A DNA stretch of 39,994 nucleotides from an uncultured Verrucomicrobiales bacterium (GTDB lineage Bacteria > Verrucomicrobiota > Verrucomicrobiia > Verrucomicrobiales > Akkermansiaceae): contig CAMQZC010000025.1 in assembly GCA_947039485.1 (NCBI GenBank), forward strand, positions 1-39,994, written 5' to 3'. Under the pieces are notes generated by a model. It searched no databases and was not told where the DNA came from. It was given only the letters and a program-made list of their open reading frames with translations. A program made the translations under genes and the position numbers. The number at the start of each line of letters is the position of its first letter. Positions within the stretch are counted from its first letter, which is position 1. Shown one piece after another: positions 22,792 through 32,341 of the stretch.

Positions 22792-24735
22792 TTAGGCCAT
22801 GCGTGCGGCGACGTCTGCTTGGATTGCTTCCCAGAGCTCGTCGATGCTGGCGCTAACTTTTTCGCTAGCGATGCTTACTTGCTCACCTGCTTTGCCATGG
22901 GCAAAGATGTAGAACTTAATCTTAGGCTCAGTGCCACTGGGGCGCACCGCAAAGCTGCGGCCGTCCTCAAGGTCGATGAAGAGCATTTTCTCGGCAGGAA
23001 TGGGCTGACCCTCGGTGTCGATAAGTTTACCAGCGGAGAAGTCGCGCATACCTGCAACCTTCACTCCACACATCTCAACTGGAGGTGTGCTGATGTAACT
23101 TTGGGTGAGTGCTGCTATTTTTGCAGCACCTGTGGCGCCTTCCATGACGATGCTCTTGCCCACTTCCTTGTAGTAGCCGAGCTGGGTGTAGATGTCGTTG
23201 AGGCACTCCAGCAGGCTGCTGCCCTTGCTGGAGAGGTAGGCTGTGAGCTCGGCAAGCACGAGGGCTGCGGCATTGGCGTCTTTGTCGCGGACAAAGTCTT
23301 GGGCGAGGTAGCCGTAGCTCTCCTCACCACCAAAGACGAAGTAGCGGCTGTGCTCAAGGCGCAGGGCGCGTGTTTGCTCCTCGCTCATTTGGCGGTAGTT
23401 GGTGCGCAGCTGCTCAGGGATGGCTTGCTCGTAGCGACCAAGCTTGGCGGCTATGTACTTGAATCCTGTGAGGACATTGACTGTGGCGATGCCAAAGCTC
23501 TCTGCAATAGCGTCTTGCAGGGGGCTTGTGACAAAGGTCTTGACCATGACCGCATTCTTGATGTTCTGAGGCGTGATAATGCCCAGATCAATCATGCTCA
23601 TGCAGCGGTACCATGCCAGCAGGCAGCCTGTCTGATTGCCTGAGAGTAGGACCATTTTGTTGGTCTTCTTGTCTCGTACGGCGATGCCCATGCGGTCAGC
23701 GTCAGGATCGGGGGCGATGACGAGGTCGGCATTTTGGGCTTCGGCTTGTGCTATAGCCATATCGAGGGCTTCGGCATTCTCTGGATTGGGGCTAGCCACG
23801 GTGGGGAAGCGACCATCGAGGCAGTCTTGTGCTGCTACGGTGCTCACATCACTGCCTACCTTGGCGAGTAGGGGGACGATGCAGCGTGCTCCCGTGCCAT
23901 GCAGGTTGGTGAAAACGACCTTAGCGGAGGCCTGTGCAAAGACCTCGGGGCGCAGCACGATGCTTTGCAGACGATTGATGTAGAGGTTGTCAAACTCGGC
24001 ACCAAGGATGCTAAGCTTGCCTTGCTCTGCAGCTGCTACGGCTGTGTATTCATCGCTTTCAAGGGCGTTGACTTCTTTGATGACGCCGCTGTCATGGGGA
24101 TGGATGAGCTGAGCTCCATCGGTGAAGTAAGCTTTAAATCCGTTGTCGTGGTAGGGATTGTGTGATGCTGTGATGACGACACCAGTGTCGGCGTTGAGTT
24201 CGCGAATAGCAAAGGAGACCTCAGGGGTGGATGCAGGGCCATCAAAGAGGGCGCAGTCGCAGCCCAGCTCGGTACAGAGGCGTGCACAGTACTCGGCAAA
24301 GTCGCGCGAGAAGTGACGCGTGTCATGACCGATGACGATGCTTGGCTTCTTACCAGGGCTAGTCTCTGCGACGACGCTGCTGATGTAGGTGATGAGGCCA
24401 CGCATGGCTCGGCCGATATTGAAGTAGTTCATGCTGGCTGTGCCGACGCAGGGGAACTCGGGGCGATCGTTGGGACCTCCTGCGGCTTGCTCAGCCTTGG
24501 TAATGATGCTGCCAATGGAGCGACCACGCAGGCCACCTGTGCCAAAGGCGAGTGTCTTGAAGAAGCGGTCATTGAGCTCACTCCAAGCTTGCTGCTCGAC
24601 GAGCTCGTTGATTGCTGCTGCAACTTCGGGGGATTTACATCCCTGCATAAGCAGATCGATGTTGACGAGTGAGGAGGGGAGGAGTAGGCCGGCATCGACG
24701 GCTTGTTGCAGTGTGTTCTTTAATGCACAGTTCAT
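22792..24735 (-). CDS. Phospho-sugar mutase (phosphoglucomutase/phosphomannomutase family)
   Basis: A 647-residue alpha-D-phosphohexomutase that interconverts hexose 1- and 6-phosphates through a phosphoserine. TASHNP (189-194) holds the active Ser191, DPDADR (343-348) binds Mg2+, GGEESYGY (469-476) recognises the sugar, and RPSGTEPKIKF near the C-terminus binds phosphate. FGTGGLRG (64-71) is the N-terminal loop. The length, longer than bacterial GlmM/ManB (about 450), matches the PgcA/PGM2-like group. It is the last gene of the minus-strand run starting near 29.9 kb, 26 bp after the preceding gene, and has its own terminator. Substrate preference cannot be read from the sequence. Confidence 0.93.
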   Translation of the reverse strand: MNCALKNTLQQAVDAGLLLPSSLVNIDLLMQGCKSPEVAAAINELVEQQAWSELNDRFFKTLAFGTGGLRGRSIGSIITKAEQAAGGPNDRPEFPCVGTASMNYFNIGRAMRGLITYISSVVAETSPGKKPSIVIGHDTRHFSRDFAEYCARLCTELGCDCALFDGPASTPEVSFAIRELNADTGVVITASHNPYHDNGFKAYFTDGAQLIHPHDSGVIKEVNALESDEYTAVAAAEQGKLSILGAEFDNLYINRLQSIVLRPEVFAQASAKVVFTNLHGTGARCIVPLLAKVGSDVSTVAAQDCLDGRFPTVASPNPENAEALDMAIAQAEAQNADLVIAPDPDADRMGIAVRDKKTNKMVLLSGNQTGCLLAWYRCMSMIDLGIITPQNIKNAVMVKTFVTSPLQDAIAESFGIATVNVLTGFKYIAAKLGRYEQAIPEQLRTNYRQMSEEQTRALRLEHSRYFVFGGEESYGYLAQDFVRDKDANAAALVLAELTAYLSSKGSSLLECLNDIYTQLGYYKEVGKSIVMEGATGAAKIAALTQSYISTPPVEMCGVKVAGMRDFSAGKLIDTEGQPIPAEKMLFIDLEDGRSFAVRPSGTEPKIKFYIFAHGKAGEQVSIASEKVSASIDELWEAIQADVAARMA

Positions 24736-24761
24736 GTGTTGAGTTGTGGTTGAGGTTGAGC

Positions 24762-25637
24762 TTATTTGATTTTTTCCGTGCGGAAGGGGTCTTCGCCTAA
24801 CCAGATACGGATGGCTTCTTCAGCATAGGAGGCGTAGTGTCCAGTAGGGTCGATGTTGCGAATCTCATAGTAAAGTGCGCGCAGACGATTCTTGGGGAGG
24901 TCTTTGCGTCGCATGTGTCCTGTGAGTGCAAGGAGCAGTTCTTGGCGTTGCTTTTTTGTGTAGTGACCACCAGAGAGCATCCTGCGGATATAGTTCTCGG
25001 CGCTGTCAATATCGAGCTTATCTAGCTCAACGAGTGCACCTGACCAAACGTTGCCTGTCATGGATAGTCCTATACCATGTGGGTCGGCCTTGCTCACGCG
25101 CGCACGCACATCATTGGGGAGAGCGAGGTCGTAGCTTGCGGCTTCTGCAATTTGGTCAAGGTCGCGTTTCTTTGTGCCATCTTTGACTCGTGAAAGGATT
25201 TTTTGCTGCGCGCTGAAGTTACCAAGCATGCGCTTGAGCTCAGCTTTCGCGAGATCAAGGTTTTCAAAGACATCAGAGTCAGACATGCTGCCGCGTATGG
25301 ATCCTGTAGAGTCGGTGAGGACGATGCCGGGGAGGCTGCGTGGCATTGGTGGGTTGAGCCCACCTGTTGCGCGCTCATAGAGTTGCTTCTCTCGCTTACT
25401 CGGGTTTTGGTAAACTGGGATAGCTACGAGAACACAGTTGCGTGCAACACTGAGGAGTTTACGGCGCTTGAAGTACTCATTATACATCTTCTCGCCATGA
25501 TCGCTGAAGTTAGCGGGGTAGGCAAAGATGATGACGGGTTTGTTTCGCGCGGATTTGAGGGCGCTGGCATAGCTGCGTGCGTCGGCCCCAAGGCATGTTA
25601 TTAGGAGAAGTAGGCTGCTGAAAATGACGGTTTTCAT
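24762..25637 (-). CDS. Secreted thioredoxin-fold-like hypothetical protein
   Basis: A 291-residue protein from the start at 25637; the longer frame would overlap the upstream gene. Residues 1-20 form a signal peptide (MKTVIFSSLLLLITCLGADA). The segment KPVIIFAYPANFSDHGEKM followed by LVAIPVYQNP resembles the first half of a thioredoxin-like fold, but the CxxC motif is absent. LPGIVLTDSTGSIRG is compatible with the later strands. The C-terminal half is helical. It probably forms an envelope unit with the upstream 870-residue and 515-residue proteins. The fold is a weak inference. Confidence 0.65.
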   Translation of the reverse strand: MKTVIFSSLLLLITCLGADARSYASALKSARNKPVIIFAYPANFSDHGEKMYNEYFKRRKLLSVARNCVLVAIPVYQNPSKREKQLYERATGGLNPPMPRSLPGIVLTDSTGSIRGSMSDSDVFENLDLAKAELKRMLGNFSAQQKILSRVKDGTKKRDLDQIAEAASYDLALPNDVRARVSKADPHGIGLSMTGNVWSGALVELDKLDIDSAENYIRRMLSGGHYTKKQRQELLLALTGHMRRKDLPKNRLRALYYEIRNIDPTGHYASYAEEAIRIWLGEDPFRTEKIK

Positions 25638-25668
25638 ATCTGTAATAAAAGATGAGTGGTTGATGTTC

Positions 25669-28281
25669 TTAGCGGCGGTTAGCTTTGCCATAGACATAGA
25701 AGCCTACAACGGGGATACCTTTGGTCATGTCTTCTGCGAGCATTTCGCCTTGGATGGACATACGTATGAATCGGCCTTGAAGTTTTTTCTTGCGGAAGTC
25801 AAATCGAATGACATTACCAGATGCGGCTACAATTGCACCCTGTGACCAGTTCTGTCCATCCTCAGATACCTCAAGGAGGAAGGGACGATTCGTAGCCATG
25901 GGGCTTTGTGTGAGGCAGACGACACCGTTGACAAGGGCGGTTTTTTCTAGCTCAACGCTGATGCTGGATTTGCCGTTGATGTAGCCACCAGCGCGCTGCA
26001 GGACGGCCCAATGCAGGTTGCAGTCACCACCTGGATCAATGGTCTTATCTGAGGTGATGAGACCTGTGGTCGAGATAAGTGCGCCAGAAACGCCTTTGAT
26101 TCGGAACTTATTCTTGGTGTATCTCTTGGGGAACTTCTTCCATGCGAGTTTGCCAATAGCTTGGAACATGCGTCGATCAGCGTTACTGCTGGCTGTAAAG
26201 GCAGCCTCACCCAGCGCCTTCCATGAGGCTTCGGCATTGTTCTTGCCGCGCCCCGTATTACGCAGCGCGCGGATGATAACGTCGGAGAATTCCTCCTCAA
26301 TCTCATTCTTTTCCTTACCCTCGGGGAGGCGTGAGCAGAAGTCGAGTGCCCATGCGATGGCGGCACCCGAGTAGTCAGGGTGGCGGATAAGCTGGCTGAT
26401 GGCTTCCTTCATGAAGCGTGATTGATCTTTAAGGGTGGTAAAGGTGTTAAGCTGGGTGCTGAGCAGGGGGTCGATCTCCCAGCGGTTGTTGCCCCATGTC
26501 TTGCACTTTCGGAAGAAACGGGCATAGATTTGTGCTATCTTGCGGAAGTCCTTGAGATGCACTGCCAGTTTAGGGTAGACGTATTTGAGTTGCAGGGTGG
26601 CGGCAGCATTGTGGAACTTTGTGTTCATGCCCTCATTGATGAGGGTGCTCGCCTCGGCCCACTTCTCACCGTTCTCTGGTGACTTTGCTTGCAGGTAGCC
26701 TAGGTAATTGAGCCAAGCTGGCCAGTTGTATGGTTGACCGATGACGGAGTTCTCATAGCAGTAAAATGCACTGAGCATCTTTTTATTGGCGGCGCATACG
26801 TCACCAAGGGCTCTCATTTGGTCTGATACGAGTGTGGCGTAGCGATCGCCATAGAGCTCTTGGGTGAGGATGAGGAAGTCCCATGCTGGTTCTCTCCAGA
26901 ATGTTTTATGCAGGCTCTTTTTCCAGTAGATACTGTTGCAGGCATTCCACTTGCCATTGACTCGCGTGGCGTACGCGCAGTGACCAGGTTCACCCATGGT
27001 AGCAGCTGGTAGCCCGTTGGCAATAGCCGCGAAGGTGCCGTAGTGAGAGAGAGCTCCGCAGACACCACCCACACTGCGGTGAGCGTGCGCGATGACACCT
27101 TTGTGATACTTCATGGATGCGACGAGGTAGTCGCTGCCATGCACGGAGTCACCGGCCATGTTACGCAGGTTGTAGGCGACCTGATAGGCTGCTCCACTGT
27201 ATTGTGATTCGGGCAGACGCACGTTGTCGCGCATCCACTTGAGGTTGCGTACGCTGCCCCATTTGCCGGGCTGAACTGCACCCATGATAAAGCGTGTCTC
27301 CCAGTATTGTAAGTCGTTAAATTTCTTATTAAGTTTTCCTTCGCTGTGACTTGTGTAGTAGTGCCAGAATCGAGCTTGAAGATCCTCTTCGCTCCAGCCT
27401 TCACGAGCAAACTCAAGTGCACCTGTGGTAGCGAGTCGGCGTGCGATGGGATCATCAATGAGCTCAGAGTATTTGGTGAAGAGTCCAGCAATGTAGCTCA
27501 GTGCTGAATCAAAGTTATCTGTAGGCCCAGAGTAGAGGGTGTCCTCCAGCCAGCTGAGATCGCTGCTGAGTGTAGAGAGCATAGACTTGCCCATATGCTT
27601 CTTGGCGATATCCTTAATGGTATCAACGCCTGCCTTTTGGATGAGGTAGAGGATGGCTACATCGCGACGATTGGCAGGATCAAACATGAACTTTTCAATA
27701 TCATCAGGGCTGCCAGAGCCAAGCTTCTTAAAGACGCGCTCACCGACCAGCTGTTGAATTTTGCCTGGATCGGTCCATGTCTCGGGGCCAAACTCATCGA
27801 CTGCCTCGATGCCTCCGCGTTTTTCCTCTCTCGCAATGAGTTGTGCGATGCGCCTAGTGCTGCTAATGATGTCAACACGGCGGCCTTTGTCTGCGATGGG
27901 GGAGACTCGGTTTTGTTTGGGGTCGACGGGGATATCAATGAATTCCTTGACGGCTTGGAGTTCTTCAACGTGGCTGTCATCAATTTCATAGTTGCCATCA
28001 TCGCCCACTGTATCAGCAATATGACTACCTTTAGATGTGTCAAAGTCTTCAGTATCCCATGGATTCTCCCCATCGTCCACTCCTGCCTCGTCAATAACGA
28101 TCCCTGCTGGGGGGACATAATCATCCTCGTAGTCATTGATTTCTATAACATCGGGCTTATTAACGATTTCCGTTACTATAGGGTTTTCTATAGGGTTTTG
28201 GTTGAAGATAGGGTAGCAGAACCAGCCAAGTGTCATGACGAGGAACATGCTGAGGATGAGGGAGATGAATTTGTTTTTCAT
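25669..28281 (-). CDS. Large exported protein with transglutaminase-like Cys/His core
   Basis: An 870-residue protein. Residues 5-25 form one hydrophobic segment (signal peptide or anchor), followed by an acidic linker (40-110) and a helical region. Residues 404-449 read GGVCGALSHYGTFAAIANGL…GHCAYAT...GKWNACN. This has the spacing of a transglutaminase/cysteine-protease core with Cys408, His434 and a following Asn as the likely triad. The last 130 residues (about 740-870) carry FLLEVSEDGQNWSQG and RFIRMSIQGE, typical of an F5/8 (discoidin)-like carbohydrate-binding domain. It may cleave or crosslink peptides at the envelope; the substrate is unknown. The domain assignments rest on motif appearance. 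Confidence 0.7.
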   Translation of the reverse strand: MKNKFISLILSMFLVMTLGWFCYPIFNQNPIENPIVTEIVNKPDVIEINDYEDDYVPPAGIVIDEAGVDDGENPWDTEDFDTSKGSHIADTVGDDGNYEIDDSHVEELQAVKEFIDIPVDPKQNRVSPIADKGRRVDIISSTRRIAQLIAREEKRGGIEAVDEFGPETWTDPGKIQQLVGERVFKKLGSGSPDDIEKFMFDPANRRDVAILYLIQKAGVDTIKDIAKKHMGKSMLSTLSSDLSWLEDTLYSGPTDNFDSALSYIAGLFTKYSELIDDPIARRLATTGALEFAREGWSEEDLQARFWHYYTSHSEGKLNKKFNDLQYWETRFIMGAVQPGKWGSVRNLKWMRDNVRLPESQYSGAAYQVAYNLRNMAGDSVHGSDYLVASMKYHKGVIAHAHRSVGGVCGALSHYGTFAAIANGLPAATMGEPGHCAYATRVNGKWNACNSIYWKKSLHKTFWREPAWDFLILTQELYGDRYATLVSDQMRALGDVCAANKKMLSAFYCYENSVIGQPYNWPAWLNYLGYLQAKSPENGEKWAEASTLINEGMNTKFHNAAATLQLKYVYPKLAVHLKDFRKIAQIYARFFRKCKTWGNNRWEIDPLLSTQLNTFTTLKDQSRFMKEAISQLIRHPDYSGAAIAWALDFCSRLPEGKEKNEIEEEFSDVIIRALRNTGRGKNNAEASWKALGEAAFTASSNADRRMFQAIGKLAWKKFPKRYTKNKFRIKGVSGALISTTGLITSDKTIDPGGDCNLHWAVLQRAGGYINGKSSISVELEKTALVNGVVCLTQSPMATNRPFLLEVSEDGQNWSQGAIVAASGNVIRFDFRKKKLQGRFIRMSIQGEMLAEDMTKGIPVVGFYVYGKANRR

Positions 28282-28320
28282 ACGCTAAGGGGTGCTTGGA
28301 AGAGAGTGTGGGTGGAATAA

Positions 28321-29868
28321 TTATCTGTTGATGATGCTTTTGATGGCAGTCTCAGAGGATTGTTGGATGAGGCTATCTTTGCAGCTGCGGAATCGCTCAA
28401 GCTCAGGGATGGCGCTCGCGCTGCCATAGTTCTTGAGATGGGTGATAATGTTGCTTACCTGCTGAAGGTCCTCGGGATGGTCGGCATTGCTTTTGCACAG
28501 CAACTCAAGAAGGGTGTTTTGCGCTCTTTCTCCGAGTTGCTCGAGTGCTGAAGTCCAGCGGATGGGGTTTATGCACCACTCCTTGATGATGTCGTCACAT
28601 ATTTTTTCTGGTGCTGCGTGGATGAGGTATTCGATGATCTGGTCATTTATATCTTGTTGGCGAGCGAGGCAGTACTTGAAGTATTTGAGAGAGAAATCTA
28701 CACTCTTCTCATTTTCTGGCGAGGAGTAGGTTGTGAGGGCTTGGATGAGTTTTTTGTAGCAGCTAGGATACTCCACCCATGAGTCTTCGAGGACGCTCTG
28801 CAGGCTGTTGACGATGTCAATGCGCAAGATGGGGGCATCAAGAGAGTTGAGGACGCCTGCTGCAAACTCAACTCGCTGGGGACACATGCTATGGAGCTCC
28901 TCAATGTTGGCGTAGATGTAGGAGGGGTGAGTCTCTGTTGAGACTATCTCTGAGGAGTAGCGGTTGACGATGCGCGCCGTGACGGCATTGTACTCGACCT
29001 CGTAAAGACCGATGTCCAAGTCGCTGTGTAAGATTTGCCCAAAGCGCTTGGCAAAACTTGTAATGTCGCGAGCCTTGCCCGAGATACCTGTAGAGATGAA
29101 GAGGAAACCATTGCCACGACTGTAAGCTACCGTGCTCCTAGCACGCAGGATACGCTCGATAGCGTCACGTATGGGAGTGCGCAGCAGAGGGTCGGCGTTG
29201 TTGATGAAAATAGCGTAGTTAAAGCTACTGCCATCTTGTGGTTGCTTACTGGCAAAGTCGCTGATATCGCTCTGCTCAAGGAGGCTACCTGATGAGTTCT
29301 TACCATCAGAGTGAGCTTCAATGTCAATGTTGGTCGGTTCGTTCGCGTCGACTTTTGCTACGACAAACTTTGCTGATATCTGCATGGCTTGCTTGAGCTG
29401 AGGGGAGAACCAAGCACAGCTAATGATTGTGACAGAGATAGCATAGCGCAGGATTTTGCACTTGCGGCTTGATGTGATGATGAAGATCGATGATGTGATG
29501 CACAGGATTAGGCAAAAGATCCTCATCGTATCATCTTCTAGCTTGAGCAATGCGTTTGGGTGGTTGCTATTGGGGTCATTGCAGCCAAACGCAACAATGC
29601 AGATGAGGAGGATAGCAACGCCGATACTAAATCGCACACGGCTAGCCATGCTAAAGTTGTGCCCTTCGAGATACTTCTCTTGCATCTGTAGGGCTCTCTG
29701 CTTTGCTCGAGAACGAGCGGCGAGAATCTCTTCTTTAGTCTCGTCGTTTAGCTCCTTTTTAAGGAGAGTTGCCGTAGAGAATTCTTCTTCTGCACAGGAT
29801 TGGCATTGCTCAATTTCCTCCGACATCGAATGAAACTTGCGACCACAGTTCTTGCACTCTAACTCCAT
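28321..29868 (-). CDS. Zinc-ribbon membrane protein with helical repeats
   Basis: A 515-residue protein from the start at 29868 (MELECKNCGRKF); the frame is open 36 bases upstream. Cys pairs CKNC and CQSC form an N-terminal zinc ribbon. Transmembrane segments follow at about 78-95 (RFSIGVAILLICIVAFG), 113-130 (IFCLILCITSSIFII) and 138-150. The remainder is soluble, with a middle alpha/beta region (FNYAIFINNADPLLRTPI) and a C-terminal array of helical repeats resembling HEAT-type repeats (ITHLKNYGSASAIPELERF). The family is not recognised. It starts the minus-strand envelope-protein run. Confidence 0.65.
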   Translation of the reverse strand: MELECKNCGRKFHSMSEEIEQCQSCAEEEFSTATLLKKELNDETKEEILAARSRAKQRALQMQEKYLEGHNFSMASRVRFSIGVAILLICIVAFGCNDPNSNHPNALLKLEDDTMRIFCLILCITSSIFIITSSRKCKILRYAISVTIISCAWFSPQLKQAMQISAKFVVAKVDANEPTNIDIEAHSDGKNSSGSLLEQSDISDFASKQPQDGSSFNYAIFINNADPLLRTPIRDAIERILRARSTVAYSRGNGFLFISTGISGKARDITSFAKRFGQILHSDLDIGLYEVEYNAVTARIVNRYSSEIVSTETHPSYIYANIEELHSMCPQRVEFAAGVLNSLDAPILRIDIVNSLQSVLEDSWVEYPSCYKKLIQALTTYSSPENEKSVDFSLKYFKYCLARQQDINDQIIEYLIHAAPEKICDDIIKEWCINPIRWTSALEQLGERAQNTLLELLCKSNADHPEDLQQVSNIITHLKNYGSASAIPELERFRSCKDSLIQQSSETAIKSIINR

Positions 29869-29915
29869 GAGCTTATTTATAGCAGAATGGAGGCTCCATA
29901 GCAAGTACAGAATAC

Positions 29916-29959
29916 ACAGAGAGACGCAGAAAGGGTCTCTTCTTTCTGCGTCTCTCTGT
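29916..29959. repeat. 18-bp-arm perfect hairpin
   Basis: acagagagacgcagaaag (29916-29933) pairs perfectly with 29942-29959 around an 8-base loop. It lies between the MBL gene's stop (29988) and the next gene's start (29868). There is no T-run on either strand, so it could be a processing site or mRNA-stabilising hairpin rather than an intrinsic terminator. Confidence 0.8.
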
Positions 29960-29987
29960 CAATGGCAGCTCATGGCTGCCTCTCTAT

Positions 29988-31355
29988 TTAGGAGATGTTG
30001 TAGCTCTGTCCTGGCTCGGGGATGATGATCTGCGAGTCTGGCAGCATCTCCTCAAGGGTAGATTTCATCCATGCTGATGCTGCGGGGTCTCCGTGCACGA
30101 GCATGATGGTGGAGGGCTTGAGGCGGCAGGCGTAGTCGAGCAGGGCATTGCGCGAGGCGTGGCCTGAGAAGCTAAATCGCTCGGTGCGGCAGTTGTAGGG
30201 GTAGGTTTGTCCTCCCTTTTCTTTGAGTCTTACAGACTCACCAGCCTTGGCTTCTTTGAGCCATCCAGCAGGAGAATCAGGGTCGCTGTAGCCGACAAAG
30301 AGAATGGAGTCCTGCTTGCGGGGGAGGACCTGCGCTGCGATTTTGTTGGAGGCGGTGTGTTCACTCATCATGCCGCTGGAGACGAGGTAGATGTTGCCGG
30401 GTGAGGCGACAAGTGGCTTTTTGTTCTTGCGGGGCAGGCTGCTAATGTCGATGGATTCGCGCAGGCGGTAGCCTGGGAGGCGGCGCGGTGTGGTATCTGC
30501 TAATTTGTCATAGAGCAGGGTGACCTTGGTACTCAGCCCACCGAAGTGGATAGGTACATTGGGAATGAGGCCCTTCTTGCGGAACTGCTCAATCTCATAG
30601 AGCAACTCTTGGCTCTTGCCCAGAGCAAATACAGGAATGAGGACGATGCCGTTAATGGCAAGAGTCTCGCGGATAGCCTTGGCTAAGCGCAGGAGTTCCT
30701 TTTCGCGTGTGTACGAGGTGTCTGTAGGTGTTGCGCCGTGTGTGCACTCCATAACGAGGATGTCAATATCGCTCGTGGGGAAATCTGCTCCGGGGATAAG
30801 GCTTTGGGGATTGAACTGCACGTCACCTGTATAAAAGATGCTCTTGCCGCTGGGGGACTCGAGTCGCACGCCGCAGGATCCTAGAATATGACCAGCATCA
30901 TGCAGGCTAGCGAGGACACCGTCTTTTTTGCCAAGGCGGAAGTTTTGCTTATAATCGCGTGCTATCCACTCACGGGAGACGTCGTCGAGCTGGGAGTGTG
31001 TGTAAAAGGGATACTCAACGATGCCATCTTGCGTACGCTTGGAGGTCATTACATTGACTGAGTTGTGTAGCATTGCTGACCCGATGACGAAGGTGCCGTT
31101 GGTCATGTAGACCTCGGCTTGGGGGTATTTCTCCTGCACGACGGGCAGGGTGCCGATGTGGTCGAGGTGGGAGTGGGTAACAAAGATAGCATCAGGGGAA
31201 CGCTCTCCGATGAGTTCGTACTGAGGTTTGGCTGCGTTGCCTTCTTTTTTAGGATGCATGCCTGCGTCGAGGACAATTCGGGTGTCGTCAATCTCGACAA
31301 GATAAGAGTGGGAGCCAATTTCTGATGCCCCCGAAAGGTTCGTAAATGTAATCAT
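29988..31355 (-). CDS. MBL-fold/beta-CASP RNA-metabolising nuclease
   Basis: A 455-residue member of the CPSF73-like metallo-beta-lactamase/beta-CASP group. HSHLDH (61-66) is the signature HxHxDH zinc site. Later ligands are in HDAGHILGS and TGDVQ, and the beta-CASP region contains GIVLIPVFALGKSQELLYE, YLVSSGMM and FSGHASRN. The C-terminal LVHGDP holds the last His motif. Such proteins act as RNA endo/exonucleases, or more rarely on DNA. The start at 31355 is chosen because it begins the conserved MITFTNLSGASEIGSHSYLV; the longer frame adds an unlikely extension. Confidence 0.9.
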   Translation of the reverse strand: MITFTNLSGASEIGSHSYLVEIDDTRIVLDAGMHPKKEGNAAKPQYELIGERSPDAIFVTHSHLDHIGTLPVVQEKYPQAEVYMTNGTFVIGSAMLHNSVNVMTSKRTQDGIVEYPFYTHSQLDDVSREWIARDYKQNFRLGKKDGVLASLHDAGHILGSCGVRLESPSGKSIFYTGDVQFNPQSLIPGADFPTSDIDILVMECTHGATPTDTSYTREKELLRLAKAIRETLAINGIVLIPVFALGKSQELLYEIEQFRKKGLIPNVPIHFGGLSTKVTLLYDKLADTTPRRLPGYRLRESIDISSLPRKNKKPLVASPGNIYLVSSGMMSEHTASNKIAAQVLPRKQDSILFVGYSDPDSPAGWLKEAKAGESVRLKEKGGQTYPYNCRTERFSFSGHASRNALLDYACRLKPSTIMLVHGDPAASAWMKSTLEEMLPDSQIIIPEPGQSYNIS

Positions 31356-31547
31356 GCGGACGTACAGTGTGCACCAAGCGCCTGGTATTGTCAATCCGTT
31401 ACTCTGTACCTACTCTAATTAATACTCCATTTTCTCGAAAAAGGCGTAAAAACAAAAAATAATCATCTAAATAACATTTATTTCTGTGTATTTTGAACAA
31501 ATAACCGTTATCGTGTGTCTTAGACATGAAAACCTCCCTTGGTAAAT

Positions 31548-32150
31548 ATGGATACAAAGAATGAAGATAGCATAGCGAGCGAAGATGCTGAGATGAAGAA
31601 CCTGCTAGCGCAGCTCTTCATTGAGCCTAGCCAAGAAGCCGGATTCGAAGAACGATTCCTCTACAATTTCCACGAGCGCGTGGTACAAAGTGCGGTATGT
31701 CAACCTACTCGCATGCGTGTTTGGGATCATCTTTGCTTCTTCTTTGGCGGCATGAGCACTCGCAAGCTCAGCTATGGTTCCCTAGCGCTACTCACTTTGT
31801 CTATGAGCGTGCTTCCTTGGATCATCAGCACTGATGGTAATACCTCTCCTGCGGAGGCTAGCACAAAAAGCCCCTTTTCTAGTATAGCTGCTTCGCTCTC
31901 CTCATTTAATGATGAGCACTCACTGCTCTACAGCGATGTGACGGCGCCTCATGACCGCCTTGGCATCCATATCAACAAGGCGACTAGCTCTAGACCAAAG
32001 TCCAATTTCATCGCTAGAAAGCTCATCATCCCGCACAAGGAGCCTTACATTATCGCAGATGATGCATCCACCATCTATACAACGACATATCAAGCTCAAA
32101 ACAGCTTCCCTCAATATGTTGCACCAGCTATTCCAAGCTGGGGATACTAA
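31548..32150 (+). CDS. Anti-sigma-factor-like single-pass membrane protein
   Basis: A 200-residue protein with a cytosolic N-terminus, one transmembrane helix at about residues 74-94 (LALLTLSMSVLPWII), and a Ser/Thr-rich periplasmic part ending in a YVAPAIPSWGY tail. The N-terminal motif AGFEERFLYNFHERV is the kind seen in small anti-sigma-type proteins. No sigma factor gene is adjacent here, so this is only a tentative resemblance. It starts at the ATG at 31548 rather than the TTG 9 bases before. It is divergent from the MBL gene. Confidence 0.55.
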   Translation: MDTKNEDSIASEDAEMKNLLAQLFIEPSQEAGFEERFLYNFHERVVQSAVCQPTRMRVWDHLCFFFGGMSTRKLSYGSLALLTLSMSVLPWIISTDGNTSPAEASTKSPFSSIAASLSSFNDEHSLLYSDVTAPHDRLGIHINKATSSRPKSNFIARKLIIPHKEPYIIADDASTIYTTTYQAQNSFPQYVAPAIPSWGY

Positions 32151-32183
32151 TTTTATTCCATCTCGATATTGAGATAGATGATT

Positions 32184-32209
32184 AAGGCAGCCTGAGGGCT
32201 GCCTTTTTT
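32184..32209 (+). terminator. Rho-independent terminator
   Basis: Arms aaggcagcc and ggctgcctt pair perfectly around tgag, followed by a T-run. It terminates the anti-sigma-like gene, whose stop is 34 bp upstream. Confidence 0.92.
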
Positions 32210-32341
32210 ATGTACCAATCTCAGCACCCTCTGCGCATATACCAATGATGCCACTGCTTTAAACTTGCAATCTGATGGCGAGTGGGTAAAATAGTGATGC
32301 AAATACGTTTTTACGTCATTTATACATCTCAATATAATATT

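Noticed and set aside
32310..32338. TTTACG-N17-TATAAT as the epimerase promoter
   Set aside because: The -10 ends only three bases before the ATG, placing the transcription start inside the start codon. Either it is chance or it drives a leaderless transcript; I do not claim it.
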